From: Blasia pusilla | Taxonomy: Eukaryota > Marchantiophyta > Marchantiopsida > Blasiales | Assembly: GCA_050084515.1 (NCBI GenBank) | Contig: CM114271.1 | Location: 32,984,001-33,048,000 of the forward strand | DNA length: 64,000 bases | Reading direction: 5' to 3' | Part shown: piece by piece, positions 47,531 through 59,344 of the stretch | Numbering within the stretch: the first letter of the stretch is position 1 | Layout of the letters: each line of letters begins with the position of its first letter | Made by a program: the position numbers and the translations under genes | Notes under the pieces: model-generated | Database searches by the model: none | The model's input: only the letters and a program-made list of their open reading frames with translations | Told to the model about the DNA's origin: nothing

Positions 47531-49329
47531 TTCCTTCTTTTCATGGTCATTGTAAGGAGGAACTATCTTTGTGGAGTCTTCTTATTACATGTGATAAAGG
47601 GATCCCTTATTTTTCTTAAGCTTACTATTAATTATGAGATTCTCTATTTGATTGAGGATTTCCGAATGTGCTCGCTTCCATGGCTTTTCAAGTCATGAGA
47701 GAAAGAACACAAAAAATCATGAGAAAACAAAAGTATGCGATCACATTTCTTCTTTAATGATTCTGTTAAAATCATCTTCCCAAAGTGTTTGTATTGCTTT
47801 ACATTGCCATCATGGGAAAAGACTAGTTATCATATGGATATTGGAAAAAGGATGCTACGTGGAAAGAGGATTTTATTTTTTAAATCTTTAAATGGTCTTG
47901 AGAGGCGTTTAGGAATGCCATAACTAAGGGTTTTCTTCCTTGTGGTACATTATTTATATTAGCACTTCCTTTTTGTAAATAATGTTTATGTGTATTTAAT
48001 TTTGGTTATTAGAATTTTCAAAGATGTTTCAATCATCAATATACATTCCAATTTTTTCCCATTTTTCATTTTAGAAATTTATGAGTAATTTCCATTATAA
48101 ATTTTCCGTGAAAAAATCAACTGTAGTAATTTTTGTGTTATGCTATGAAATTCTTTATAGATTTTATTTTTCCCTCTCGAGAATATCATTTCCTTCCATC
48201 GTCAATTCTATTTCCTTTTATTTTGATAGCTAAGATTTTTATCCATATTTTGTCATTGATAATTCAAACTAAGAAATGAAAAACCCATGCCATGTTTGGA
48301 ATATTAATTCATTGAGATCTGAGAAAATCAATTAGGTATAGTAATTCATTTTTTAACCCTATTTCAAAATTCTATTTGATTAATTATCTATAAAAGCATT
48401 TTCTAGTTTCTTGTGCATCATTTGTCAAGCGTAGACGCTCTTGAAAAATTAAAAATCCATTGGCTATTAAAATTAAAAATACATTGGCTCTTGAAAAATT
48501 AAAAATGAATCTATCGACTCTTGAAAAATTAAAAATGAATCCATCGGCTCTTGAAAAATTTAAAATCCACATACCTGAATTTTTCAACAATTGTGTGTAT
48601 GTTTGACATGTAATCTTTAGAGTGATTTCACTCTATACTCTACAAGCTATGAGAGTCTTCAAGATACAAATGTTTGATATGTAAGCTCTTAAATAAATAA
48701 ATTTAATGTTTACTCTACTGAGTCTACAATTGTGGAGGCCATGAGATATTCAATGTTTTCAAATAGAGTAAACTGCACTATATTAAAGGGAGATCCACTT
48801 CCTCTTAAGAACGATGAAGAGGAGGGGATGCATAACAAAGATACGAGAAGCATGATCCTCAAAAGGATGAATCAAAAGGTATTGGTCCATCTCACATAAG
48901 TCCCATATGAATCTCTCATAGATCTTGGAATTAGAACAAACCTTAGTCCATTCATTATAGAGGATAAACAAAGGTCCCATCTATTGTGAAGGATAGAAAT
49001 TTCCACGGGCTCCAAACTAGCTTTGTCTCTCCTTCTAGGAGCCTTCATCAATCCATCAAAAAGAAAATAGCTAGGGCCCAAGAGGGAAGATACCCCAACT
49101 AATAATATGGATCATTAGGAGACATCATATTTATTTATTTTGAATATTTCTTATGATCGAAGAATTTTTCAGCTAGGTAACCAAATTTTTGTTTGAGAGA
49201 AGAGAATTTAATCTTGTAGTAATTTTTTTGATGAAGTATGATGAGACTTAAGTTTCAAAGTTTGGGATGACTTTTAGAGTAGATACTTTGGAAAATCCAT
49301 CTATAATAATACCCCTCTCCAACCCATAC
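47531..49329. other. AT-rich spacer
   Basis: I see no gene here. It contains the minisatellite at 48437-48570 and otherwise only short chance frames. Confidence 0.35.
48437..48570. repeat. AT-rich minisatellite, about five units of 24-30 bp
   Basis: Units begin CTCTTGAAAAATTAAAAAT and end in CCATTGG or GAATCCATCGG variants. The second unit is shortened. The two middle 30-base units are almost identical. Confidence 0.85.
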
Positions 49330-50013
49330 TCTTTGGGTTGTAAGCAAATATTATTTTATCAGAAATCTAATACAAAATGGAACCATTGTATCTTGTGCAA
49401 ATACAAATGACAAATTCACTAAAAAAAACTAATTTCAATAATTAAACATGAAATTGATCACAATCAAGGTTGCATGGAAACGGATATGCCTTTCGGGTAC
49501 CCAAGCCCACCCTTAAGCCCGATGAGCACGTAACATAGATTCACGGAAGTCAAGCCCGCAGCAATTTAGTGGCCCACGCGTAGCGCGCATTAGGCCGCGG
49601 CAAGCCAGCATGGCGGGCTGAGCCCTGCACAGGCCTAAGCCTACCCTATGGGGGCCCAATTCGCCGTGCGAGCCTATTTGGGGGCTTGCCGTGAGCTAGT
49701 GCAGGCCGCACACGTGCCACAAAACCAGTGCGCCGTGCGAGCTCTGCCCATCCGGGCCTACGCTACGGGCTCAACAGGCGGGCTCGGATGTGGATCATGG
49801 GTTCCCAAGCAGTATGTCTGTCCCATGGACAGACTTGTACATTTCTATGCAACCTTGATCGTGATCGATTTTATGTTTGATTCTTGAAATTAGGTTTTTT
49901 TTTTTAGTGAATTCATCACTAGTATAGTATATGACCCATGATATACACAAGATACAATGGTTCCATTTTGTATTAGATTTCTCGTAAAATAAGATTTACT
50001 TGCAACCCAAAGA
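49330..50013. mobile_element. Fold-back DNA element with GC-rich core
   Basis: The left arm 49330-49475 and right arm 49847-50013 are inverted copies. Shared blocks include TCTTTGGGTTG, AGAAATCTAATACAAAATGG, AACCATTGTATCTTGTG, AATTCACTAAAAAAAA and ATCAAGGTTGCAT. The right arm has about 20 extra bases in the middle. The AT-rich arms enclose about 370 bp of GC-rich DNA with many GGGC and GCCC words and no ORF that looks real. This is typical of a non-autonomous fold-back or MITE-like element. I could not define a target-site duplication. Confidence 0.85.
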
Positions 50014-51720
50014 ATATTTCTCTCTTGAAAAAGGAATTTATTGTTTTCCTAACATCATATCTCACACGTTCCATGTGACTAATAAAATGTAAAGATTTTC
50101 TCTTTTATATATATATTCATATTTTATAGAATCATAATGCATATGGCCATGCACATGAAATATATGCATCTATGTATGCTATTAACATAGGGTAGCTTCT
50201 TGATATGCAAAAGAGTCTTTGCTTGAAACATATCAATAAGGCAACAAGAAAATGGTTCCACAATACATGTTATCTCTATGTATAATACATACTCTACGTT
50301 AGTGTTTCTTTTTCTTGAGTTGGATTTCCATGTGAATGTGAGAAAATTTCCCCCAAGTTTGTACAATTTCCAACTGAGAAATAAGGGGGTGGACTTGACA
50401 TGGGCCAGAAATAGACCTCACTCCTATTCATCCTCAGGTTAGGTGAGAGTTGAGTTAAGCGAGGACGGACATTTAGGCAAAAATGATTCAAACTCCAGAG
50501 ATCTCGTTTTTCACGAGGGGTCCCCATTCTGCACACTTACAAGGCCACATGAGAGGAAAAGGGGAACCCCCTAAAACCTTACTTCACCGACAGTGGGATT
50601 CCACACATCATCGATAGGTAATAAAACACGACCACAGCAAATAGTGGCATTCCCCACCAATTGATAATGCCCTATAAGCCCATTGGCTTTAGCATGTAGG
50701 CTAAGTCATAGAAGACGAAACAAGATAGTTGAAGAAGAAAACTAATTCTTCTAGTGAAGAGATGGGCATACCAGGTAAGGAAAGCATCAAACCTCATCTA
50801 CATGGGATATAAAAGCAAATAACATGAATAAAGTTTTTTGAGGAACCTAATATGTGGTACCAAGAAGAAACTTCTCCTACTGCTCCTCTCCTACACCAGA
50901 TAGGAGTAGTGTTTCGAAGGAGTAAAACATAGAAGGGATGCCACTCCAATAGTCCCACTCCTTGCAAAAAGCCATAAAGGGTGATGGAACATAAACTTCC
51001 ATGTAAATATGAGAACCTCCAAGCAATGTCCGGGGAGAACTGGGGCTACAAGTATACTTGGTCGGCTGAAATCTGAAATTACCGTCGCCGCTACATTCTC
51101 CCGGTTACATTTCCGACGCATTTGAGATATTAACCGGCGATTGATTGGCCCGAAATGTGAGTGACAAAAATAGCCGGAATTTATATCACACCTACCGGAA
51201 TTTGGACGAAACGGTAAAAAAAGCCTCGGATTCCAGTTGTGGACGGATGTAGACAAGCCGGTTTGTTACGGAGAAACATTCCAGTTGCCGGAAATCTAAA
51301 ACCTATTATACACGCAAGACTTTGGGGGATGGAGTGCTTCGATCTAAGAGATCGGAGCCTTTCATCGTAGGGCAAGCCGCATGGTGCAGCAACTGCGGCT
51401 CACGCGGATTTTTTGGACTCTGGAGGGTGGAGAGCCTAGACTCGGGACTCAGGACTCGGGACTCCGTAGTCTCGACTAGGCCAGTGGGCCTCAGAGGGGT
51501 AGTGCAGGGCTACGGGCTTGCAGGGTTTGTGACTCCTGAGCCTCAGAGGGGCTTATTCTAGTCGTTCAGAACTTCAGGTCATTCAGCCTCCGCTCTCGTT
51601 CTCTCTCATTGAAGAGTTTCTTTGCTTATGCGCGGTTTTTCTCTATGACTCTGTCTCTTTGCATCTCCTCATTCCGTTATTGAGTTGGTCTACGTGTGCG
51701 CGGTTGGGTTGCTTCACTTT
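50014..51720. other. Spacer, GC content rising after 50900
   Basis: I find no gene. From about 51040 the sequence carries many CCGG words (CCGGTT, GCCGGAAT, ACCGGCG) and then GC-rich sequence with GACTCGGGACTC repeats near 51440-51465. Confidence 0.35.
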
Positions 51721-52640
51721 TTGATTGAGCTTGAGCCCTGGGCTCTTTCGCTTTTGCATCGGAGCTAGGTGCTTTTCTTTCGTGAGTCACTTTTTCTGGT
51801 CTATATCGAGCTCGGGATGCTCCGGCTTTTCATGGAGTGAGAGTTGCTCTTCAAGGAGTTGCCTTTCATTGAGTTGGGGCCCGGGGGCTGTTTTTGTTTC
51901 CAATCGTGCCGAGGCTAGGCTACCATAGCATTTTTTTGCTGCTTTGTATTAGCCCGAGGCTGCTAAATTTTTCCATTGTCAAAACAAATTCTTCAGGGTG
52001 TTGGTTTTGCTGCTTTGTTAGGAGCCCTGGTCTGCTCTAGTTTTCCATGGAGTCAAAACGTGTCCTTTAGTGAGTTCGTTGATCGAGTTGGGGCCTGTGG
52101 TCTGTTACACCTTTGCATCGTGTCAGGGCTAGGCTGGTTCACCTTTGTTGTGTCACTTTTGCATTGAGCCCGGGGCTGCTCTAGTTCTGTTTTGAGCCTG
52201 AGGTTGCTTTAGTTTTCCATTTCGACATTGCTTTTCTGGCCGGCCGTTCGAGCCCGAGGTGCTCGATTCTTTATTTCTGCTAGCGGGTACTACGCCGCGT
52301 AGCTTTGTGGTTGGGAGAATGTTTCACTTTGGGTTTCAGGAAACTCAAGAGCTCGGACGTACTGAGTCTTTGGCTTTCAGGGCTGGCCGACATTGTGTGC
52401 CAGTGTGTGGCTCCGAAAGGTAGTGCAGGGGTAGTTGGTCGGGGACTCGCCGCTCCCATTTCACTCTTCATAATGTGCTCGCTCAGCCTCGTTCTCTTTT
52501 TCATTGAGTTAGGGTTGGGGGTTGCTTCACCTTTGCATCGTGCCCGAGCTGCTTCACCTTTGTTGAGTTACTTGCTCGGAGCCCGGGGATCTTTCACTTT
52601 TGCTTCGAGCCCGGGGTTGCATCGGTTCTGCATCTTGGGG
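51721..52640. repeat. Degenerate GC-rich short-repeat tract
   Basis: Variants of GAGCCCGGGGCTGCTT followed by CACTTTTGCATCG recur about ten times at irregular spacing. Examples are near 51731, 51875, 51953, 52164, 52193, 52249, 52537, 52577 and 52606. FrAmes across it (for example 51725-51928, 52305-52694) are rich in the same few residues and are not convincing genes. Confidence 0.6.
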
Positions 52641-52939
52641 GATTGCTTCACCTTTCCTTCGTGCCCCTGTGTTTATTGCTCTCTTTCATTTTGATTCTCT
52701 GGATAGCCGCTGTATCATAGTTATGGATCAAGTTGCATGTCTTGGGGTGCTGCTCCCTTCTGGTCGCTTGCCACCCTCACAAGCTATCCGCCCATCATTG
52801 GGAGCCGGCCGTTTGGCTTGCTGGCTTCTTCTTGAGCCTGTGAGGGTACAGTAGATTGCATAACCTCTGCTCATGGTAAAGTAGGTTACTTCCACCCTAA
52901 TTTAGTATACATCCCACTCGCAATCTCATTAGCCTCTAC

Positions 52940-55061
52940 ATGGCTAAGAGGCAACGAACCATGAATGAGATGTTGTACAAGGATACTACAGAAGATAACA
53001 GTAGATCAGGATCATCATATGGGAGAGAAGTAGACCAATCGAATGCTCCTTTGGCAAGTTCAATTGGAAATATTCGATTTGTTTGGAAGGACCTATGGTA
53101 TGGCATGTTCGATTGGATAGAATTCCATGTAGAATCCGGTAGGATTTCCTACAAAGTTTGTAGATAGGGTAAGGGGAAAAGCTCCTTTGCTAGGGATGGA
53201 GCTATTAACTGTAAGGTTTCAGCCTTCAGAGATCATGGTAAGTCGAATAAGTACATGAAGCTTGCATGGGTTGCGAATGTGGGGAACAGATCCATGGCCA
53301 CAACTATAGCCACTAAAAATCGGACTTGTGATCTTGCACTTTTGACTCTGTTCAAATGTGCATATTTCATTGCAAAGGAAGCCTTGCCATTTTCAAAATT
53401 CTCAAATCTATGTAAGTTATTGATTTCTATGAATGCACCTATCGAGGCACCCATAACCAGCGACTTGTACCAAGATGAAAAAAGTTGTGCTGATATGTGT
53501 TATTATATTAGCCAAGTTATTCTTAGGAGGAACCTTTCTAAAGTGCAACAATCTCCTTTCTTTGGGATAATGATTGACGAGTCCACAAATATATCCGTCA
53601 CTGGATACCTTGTTGTATTTGCAACCTACTTAGATGAGGGCCAGGTGGAGAGTTGTTTTATAGGATTGTTACAATGTGCAGAGAACTGTTCAAATGAAAT
53701 CACTAACAATTTATTGGAGTTGATAAAGGATTTGGAACTAGAGGGATCAAAACTGGTGGCCTTTGGATCTGATGGAGCTTCCACCATGGTAGGAAGCCAA
53801 AACAGAGTAGCCTCTTAGCTAAAATAGAAGTTAAATCCTTTTATGTTATCTGCGCATTGTGTGGCTTACAAGACAAACCTGGCTGCTTTAACATCAACAA
53901 AAGGTGTAGGGTGTAAAGATATATCTATAGAAATAGATTCAATCTTGAATGCAATAGTTGGATATTTTAAAAGGTCTTCTAAGAGGAAGTGTGGTCTTGC
54001 AACTTTGCAAGAGAGGTTGAACGATTCTCAGAAAGTGATGAAGAGGTACCACAAAATTCGTTGGTTGTCACATTGGCAGACTGTTACTTGTTTATGTGAC
54101 TCATTGGAATCTATCCTTACATATTTTAGAGATATCTCGCCCTCTGAAGATGATGGTAATGCTACCAATTTTTATAACAAACTCAGATCATTTCAAATGA
54201 TCTATCAGTTGTATTTTTTGGCAGATATTTTGTGTCTTCTTGCTAACTTGAGTAAGGTGTTCCAATATAAGTTTGTAGATGTTAGTACCATAGGTAGTAT
54301 AGTGACTTCTGAAATAGCTTCCATAACAATGAATGGAGAACCCTGATCTGAATGCCTCCACTTTCTCTGAAGAAATTGGTTATCACATTCTACTTGACTT
54401 TGGTCCTCTAGGGGGTTATTTGAAACGTTTACAATCTGAGATTAGGGGCAGAAAGTTCCATAGCATAGAAATGTTGAGGAATCAAACACGGAAGGATCTA
54501 GAGGTTGCCTTGTTGTTTTAAAAGAATTTTTCTCAGAGTGTTTGTGTAGCTGTACGAGATCGGTTCAAGGATAACGACTTGATTAGTGCTATGAGGATAA
54601 TGAATCCTCTACACGTGCCTTCAAGGCAAGTGGGACTGAATAGTTGGGGTTGTAAGGAATTGGATGATCTCTGTACACATTTTGGGATAGACTTACCCTT
54701 CAAAGGTCATTTGCAACCTTCTTTACTAAGTGTAGGAGCTGTGAAACAAGAGTTTCAATCATTTAAGCTCATGGCCACCACAGAGTGGAAAGATAGGAAC
54801 TTCAAGGACTTGTGGGCTATGGTAAGTTGGAGCCCGTCCTTGCAATGTAAGTTCTCTAACTTGCTCATTTTAACCAATATTGCTAGGGTACAGTGTGTTA
54901 GTACTGCTATTTGTGAGAGAGTCTTCTATGTGCATAATGTGATTAAGACTAAAAGTAGGAATAGATTAATGACAAAACATTTGAATGTTGTTCTTAGGAT
55001 TGCCTTAAAAGGGAAAATAGATGATTATGAAGCTTTGTTGGTTGAATCTGTAGTTCTTTAG
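52940..55061 (+). pseudogene. hAT-superfamily transposase, broken
   Basis: Relics in order on the plus strand: 52940-53167 begins MAKRQRTMNEMLYKDTTEDN; 53255-53818 contains PFFGIMIDESTNISVTGYLV and VAFGSDGASTMVG; 53843-54346 contains LSAHCVAYKTNLAAL and YHKIRWLSHWQTV; 54579-55061 contains the dimerisation region CVSTAICERVFYVHNVIKTK. The DEST and GSDGAS motifs and C-terminal SxxxERxF-like block match the ZNF862-like group of hAT proteins. At least three frame or stop breaks (near 53165, 53818-53825, 54346 and 54521) separate the parts. I could not identify terminal inverted repeats. Confidence 0.85.
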
Positions 55062-56032
55062 AAGAATTCAACACACTTTAGGTATGTGTATGTCTATCCT
55101 GAGAAATATATTTTTAAGATAAAAATTCCACCAGAGGTTCGTGTAAATTTAGATGCTTTAGACCCGAGTGAAGTTGTTGTGGATGGTAAGATGAGGGGGA
55201 AAAGTTTAGGGTTAGGGTTAAGGGGTCCCTTTTCTAATACATTGAAGATTTTCTTAAAAAGTTTCAATCTATTATGGAGGGTAAGATCCTTGGCTCCTTG
55301 GAAGCTTAGCCAGGTTCAAAAAATTCAAAAAATTCCTGTCAAAGATGATTTAGTAAAAAAAGTCTGAAATGAATCTTTGCAATAAAATTGAATTTGGGAA
55401 GAGGCTGAAGTCCGTTAGAAATGATGAAAATGGTCAAAAGAGGCCAGGAAAAAATTTCCGGTTAGTACTTCAAAATCCATGATATCAGCCTAACAACATT
55501 CTGAGTAATCAGAAATGAACTGTGGAGAAAATTAAAATTTCGGAAAATTACTGGAAAATTAAAGAAAAACCCAGAATTTCCCGGGGATTTCAAATGTTTA
55601 CCTTTTGAAATCGGTTAAAAATTTCAAATTACGGGTATATTCAACCTACTGCAAGAAACTTACCCCCCGGACCTTGCATCCACGTTGGTCCGCAATCAGG
55701 TCTGTCCGACAGTCCGAGCCGTTTTCAGGATCGCACGTCCAATCTAAAGAAACGAAATGTCTCCCAAGAATCTGGAGATGCTGCACTTAACCAGGAGCTG
55801 AGGGGAGGGGAGGGCGGGCCAGATCTAAGGTAACACTGCGGACAGGATCGCACCTACGACGACAATGAATGAATGCGCACACGTAATGACAGAAAAATGT
55901 CTCACCAGAATCCCCACTTTACCTCTTACGCAGATTCGTCGTCACAGCGCGGTGTGTCCAGTATCGCACAGATCGCATCTAACACGACAAATGCGCAGCT
56001 CGTGAACGCAACCTACAACCCTCAGAACTAGA
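55062..56032. other. hAT 3-prime flank and unassigned DNA
   Basis: A GTTTAGGGTTAGGGTTAAGG telomere-like motif lies near 55205-55224. Near 55733-55800 and 55846-55925 two diverged segments repeat AGGATCGCAC followed by AAATGTCTC and CAAGAATC or CAGAATC. No gene is supported. Confidence 0.35.
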
Positions 56033-56614
56033 ATGTGTACGCTCTCTCACTTCTCCGGATCGACCGATGTGACTGGAATGTGTCCAGAAGTAGGGCCCGC
56101 ATTGGATCTTGTAGCGGTGAAACCGGAACCCGTGATTCCGGATTTTCGGGCACTTTACGAAGAAACCGGAGAGATTCTCAGCCCGAGTGCAAAACCACAC
56201 CGCGAGGAACTTCAATAGACGTTTCTGAGAATCTGAAAGAAACGTCTTCAGTACAGAGTACGGTACCACTCGTGACCATCTCCACGATGAAGCTCTGAAT
56301 GCCATGTAGAATTGTCACGTCACTTCTCGACCGGATGGAGAGAGAATACGGTTCTCCGCAAAATACTTCAAATGTGCCGATATTCTGATGGAGTGCGTTC
56401 AGAAGTGAGTCGCGACTTGTTTCACGAATTCATGACTCTTATCCGCATAGATTCCATGGATTTTTCTGCAATGTCACGTATCATTCGTCTGATGCGTGAG
56501 ATTGAGAAACATACGAAGATTGGTATATGGAATTACCTTCCCCCTGTTGAAGATCAGTTACCACAACTGGTCCTTCAAAATGGTGAAGTAGGTTTGTGCC
56601 TAGAGACGGTCTAA
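56033..56614 (+). CDS. Hypothetical coding stretch, possibly two exons
   Basis: Two same-frame open stretches, 56033-56218 (61 codons) and 56312-56614 (100 codons with no ATG before MCRYSDGV), are separated by stops. The second reads MSRIIRLMREIEKHTKIGIW, then NYLPPVEDQLPQLVLQNGEV, which looks protein-like. I recognise no family. An intron could join them, but I could not fix the splice sites. It may be a fragment of a gene or a chance frame. Confidence 0.2.
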
Positions 56615-58809
56615 CCTCGAAGGCGCGAACTAGCTACATTATATGAATGTAGCATTATGTGAATTTTTTGGAATTTTTCCATTATATTAGCATATTTTTT
56701 ATTATATTAGTATCTCTAGCATTGACTACATTCTTTCCACATTTCAGATTCTCAATATTTGGTGCTTCCCATTAACTTGTTCAAAAGACCGGTGTAATAT
56801 GTTTATTTGATTACACCGGTCATATTTTCGAGTAGGTTTGGCAATGTTAGTACTGGCATCTGCTTCTTCTCTTTCCAAACCACGAGTAATGCATACGTTC
56901 TCAGATCCTGCGTACCTTCGATTCTTAAATTCACAAGGGAAAAGGAACGGCCCTAAAAAGTTCCACAGCTTTTGCACATGCCACTGACGAGACGCGTCAC
57001 GCATATCACCTGGGCTGACTTCTTAAGCGTGTGTAACGGTTCGATATAAAGTGCTTGAAAAGTGGGAAACAGAACTGTGCAGATGTGACAAATCTGTTCC
57101 CTGGCAGTTTCGATCCATGACGTCTAGTTCTCGTGGATTGACTTGTAATTTGCCATTGCGAGGACCTTTTTCGATTAAGGTACATTATTTCACAAGAAAA
57201 TAAAAACGAGAGGCACGAGGAACGAGGAAAAACCGGTAGTGTAGTAAGAGGCAAACGAATCGGCCGGGCGGAACGAGGGGCCAATGCGAAGGGCGACTCT
57301 TTCATCAAATGCAAATTGACTAGACTGATAATCCTCACAGCTATAAATTCTACCATTTCATCTCATTGTAGCTATGCACGTTGTCAGACATACAGGATCC
57401 TGCCGAACGACAGCCCTCTGGGATATGTAAGACACCAAGAAAGCTTTAGACCCATAGCAAAACCAGACCTGAGGAGATTATCAGTATCAAAAGCGTAGGT
57501 TTATTAATTTTACTTGATTCATGTCGATTGATGTCATTTAGTTATCTGGCTCACCGTAGATATCTTCATTGATCCGTAAGTATCTCGTCGAATCTCCATG
57601 AATGATGAGGTAGCCTCATATATAACCTGCAAGGTGCCGAGGTCGTCTTGAATACAAACGGTTCCGTTGGTCAAACTTATTGCACGACCTGTACACTTGA
57701 ATCTATTTCAGATAACACACGTCGGGAAAGAATCAGCAGATATATACGACTAGGCGCATAAAACCTAATCAGATCAGATCAACGCTAATAGCTTGTTGGT
57801 ATTTGCGTACGAGTTCTTATAACAAGCTACTGTCCTGTCCAATCCTTGGCATACTGAGAGGTCATCTGCAGCTGGTATGAGGATTTCTTACTTCCTAGAG
57901 CATGCTCTTATGAACACAGTACCACGAATGCAATGCAATTACATCTGAAATCGCGTGCGGACACATGGAGCAGGTGATTACATTCAAGCGATCGTGGAGA
58001 TCATGGTCAAATGATAATAAAGGACATTATACTATAAAGAAAAAGCAATATTTACCTGAATTAATTTGCCTAACGATCTAAAGTCTAAAGAGATCAAATA
58101 TTATCGTCTCAGTAGCACTGTCCTCGCCATGTCGAAATCCGAGAACAAGTAGAGCAAGGTTTCTGAAGAGATATCTGACTTTATTATGCACGTGATGTCT
58201 AGTCCCAACCAATGTATGTCACGACGTGTTACTACGATAACAAGTGTAGACAGTCGTCTTCGTGTAGAGAGTCGTGAGTGACTAGACAAGGCGTACCGAG
58301 TATCCAAAGTGAGCAAATGATGTAGCGCTGAATAATCCACCTGCAAAACCTTGCAAGCAGCGTGCATACCCTATATCTCGTGATTTTGAGTAGTCGTGGT
58401 CAGCAATCATTTCCGCGCGTAATATTACAGTCTTGTAGGGATGATTTTCGAGAGGTTCGAAGCGCTGCAGTTATATTATTCGTCGACTACAGCCGTCCGT
58501 CTAGACTTTCCTCGAACCTCTGCAGTCACAATGATCGTCGACAATGGCCATCTAAATCTTTCCTCGATTGTCAAAATCGTCCCAAGGCTGGCCCAAGTTG
58601 GCATGACCAACGTCATGATCGAAGGAAAACAGTTCAATCCTATGAATTGAACATGCCAACTAGAGTCCGTCATGGCACTTTCTCGAATTTCTTTTGTTGA
58701 AGCTGTCCACTTAGGAATCCATGGTTATTGAACTCCACTATTTCGGGAAACGATGAAGAACGAGTTTGTTACGTCGCTCCGACCGATCTTACTTTCAGTC
58801 TAGACCGGG
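56615..58809. other. Unassigned intergenic DNA
   Basis: Open frames on both strands are short and carry no motif. No repeats of note were seen apart from two TTATATTAG words near 56683-56710. Confidence 0.3.
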
Positions 58810-58850
58810 CATGAAATAGGACTAGACTTTCAGTCTAGTCCTATTTCATG
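58810..58850. repeat. Perfect 19-bp inverted repeat with 3-base loop
   Basis: CATGAAATAGGACTAGACT at 58810-58828 is followed by TTC and its exact reverse complement at 58832-58850. It could form a tight hairpin in DNA or RNA. It is not followed by a T run and is not a terminator in a plant context. Confidence 0.9.
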
Positions 58851-59050
58851 ACCACATGGTTCAAGATATTATGTCAGTAGAGCTTATGCCAACTATGTCC
58901 TGTCTTGGCCCTCTATTAAGCCTAAATCCGCTGTCAGATTCTTTGCGGTTGCTTTCCCACTGCCCTGAGATGGTGACACACAAAGATAAAACATGCCACT
59001 GCAGGACAAGTAGTTACTGTCAGATTTGTTCCTAATTGTTAGATGAATCC

Positions 59051-59344
59051 ATGAATACAGGTTGACAGGGAGGTTGCGATAATGCCGGGAGAAAAAAAAT
59101 CTTAGATGGACATGGAGGGGTCGATTAATGAATGAGCAAGCATTCATGTCGATGCATGGACTCCTCAGACGCCGCCGCCACTCGTTACATTTCCTCCATG
59201 AATACAGGTTGACAGGGAGGTTGCGATAATGCCGGGAGAAAAAAGATCTTAGATGGACATGGAGGGGTCGATTAATGAATGAGCAAGCATTCATGTCGAT
59301 GCATGGACTCCTCAGACGCCGCCGCCACTCGTTACATTTCCTCC
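59051..59344. repeat. Recent tandem duplication, 147-bp unit
   Basis: Units 59051-59197 and 59198-59344 are almost identical; I found one clear mismatch, in the A-rich run (GAGAAAAAAAATC versus GAGAAAAAAGATC). Both contain GGTTGACAGGGAGGTTGCGA and GACGCCGCCGCCACTCG. The unit is a multiple of three, so a minus-strand frame stays open through both copies. That frame has no motif. Confidence 0.92.

Noticed and set aside
51300-51400. Possible structural RNA gene
   Set aside because: GC-rich and palindromic words such as GATCTAAGAGATC drew attention, but no 5S rRNA, tRNA or snRNA signature matched.
55205-55224. Telomere-like TTTAGGG/TTAGGG units
   Set aside because: Only two to three units here and near 46994; too short to argue for an interstitial telomere.
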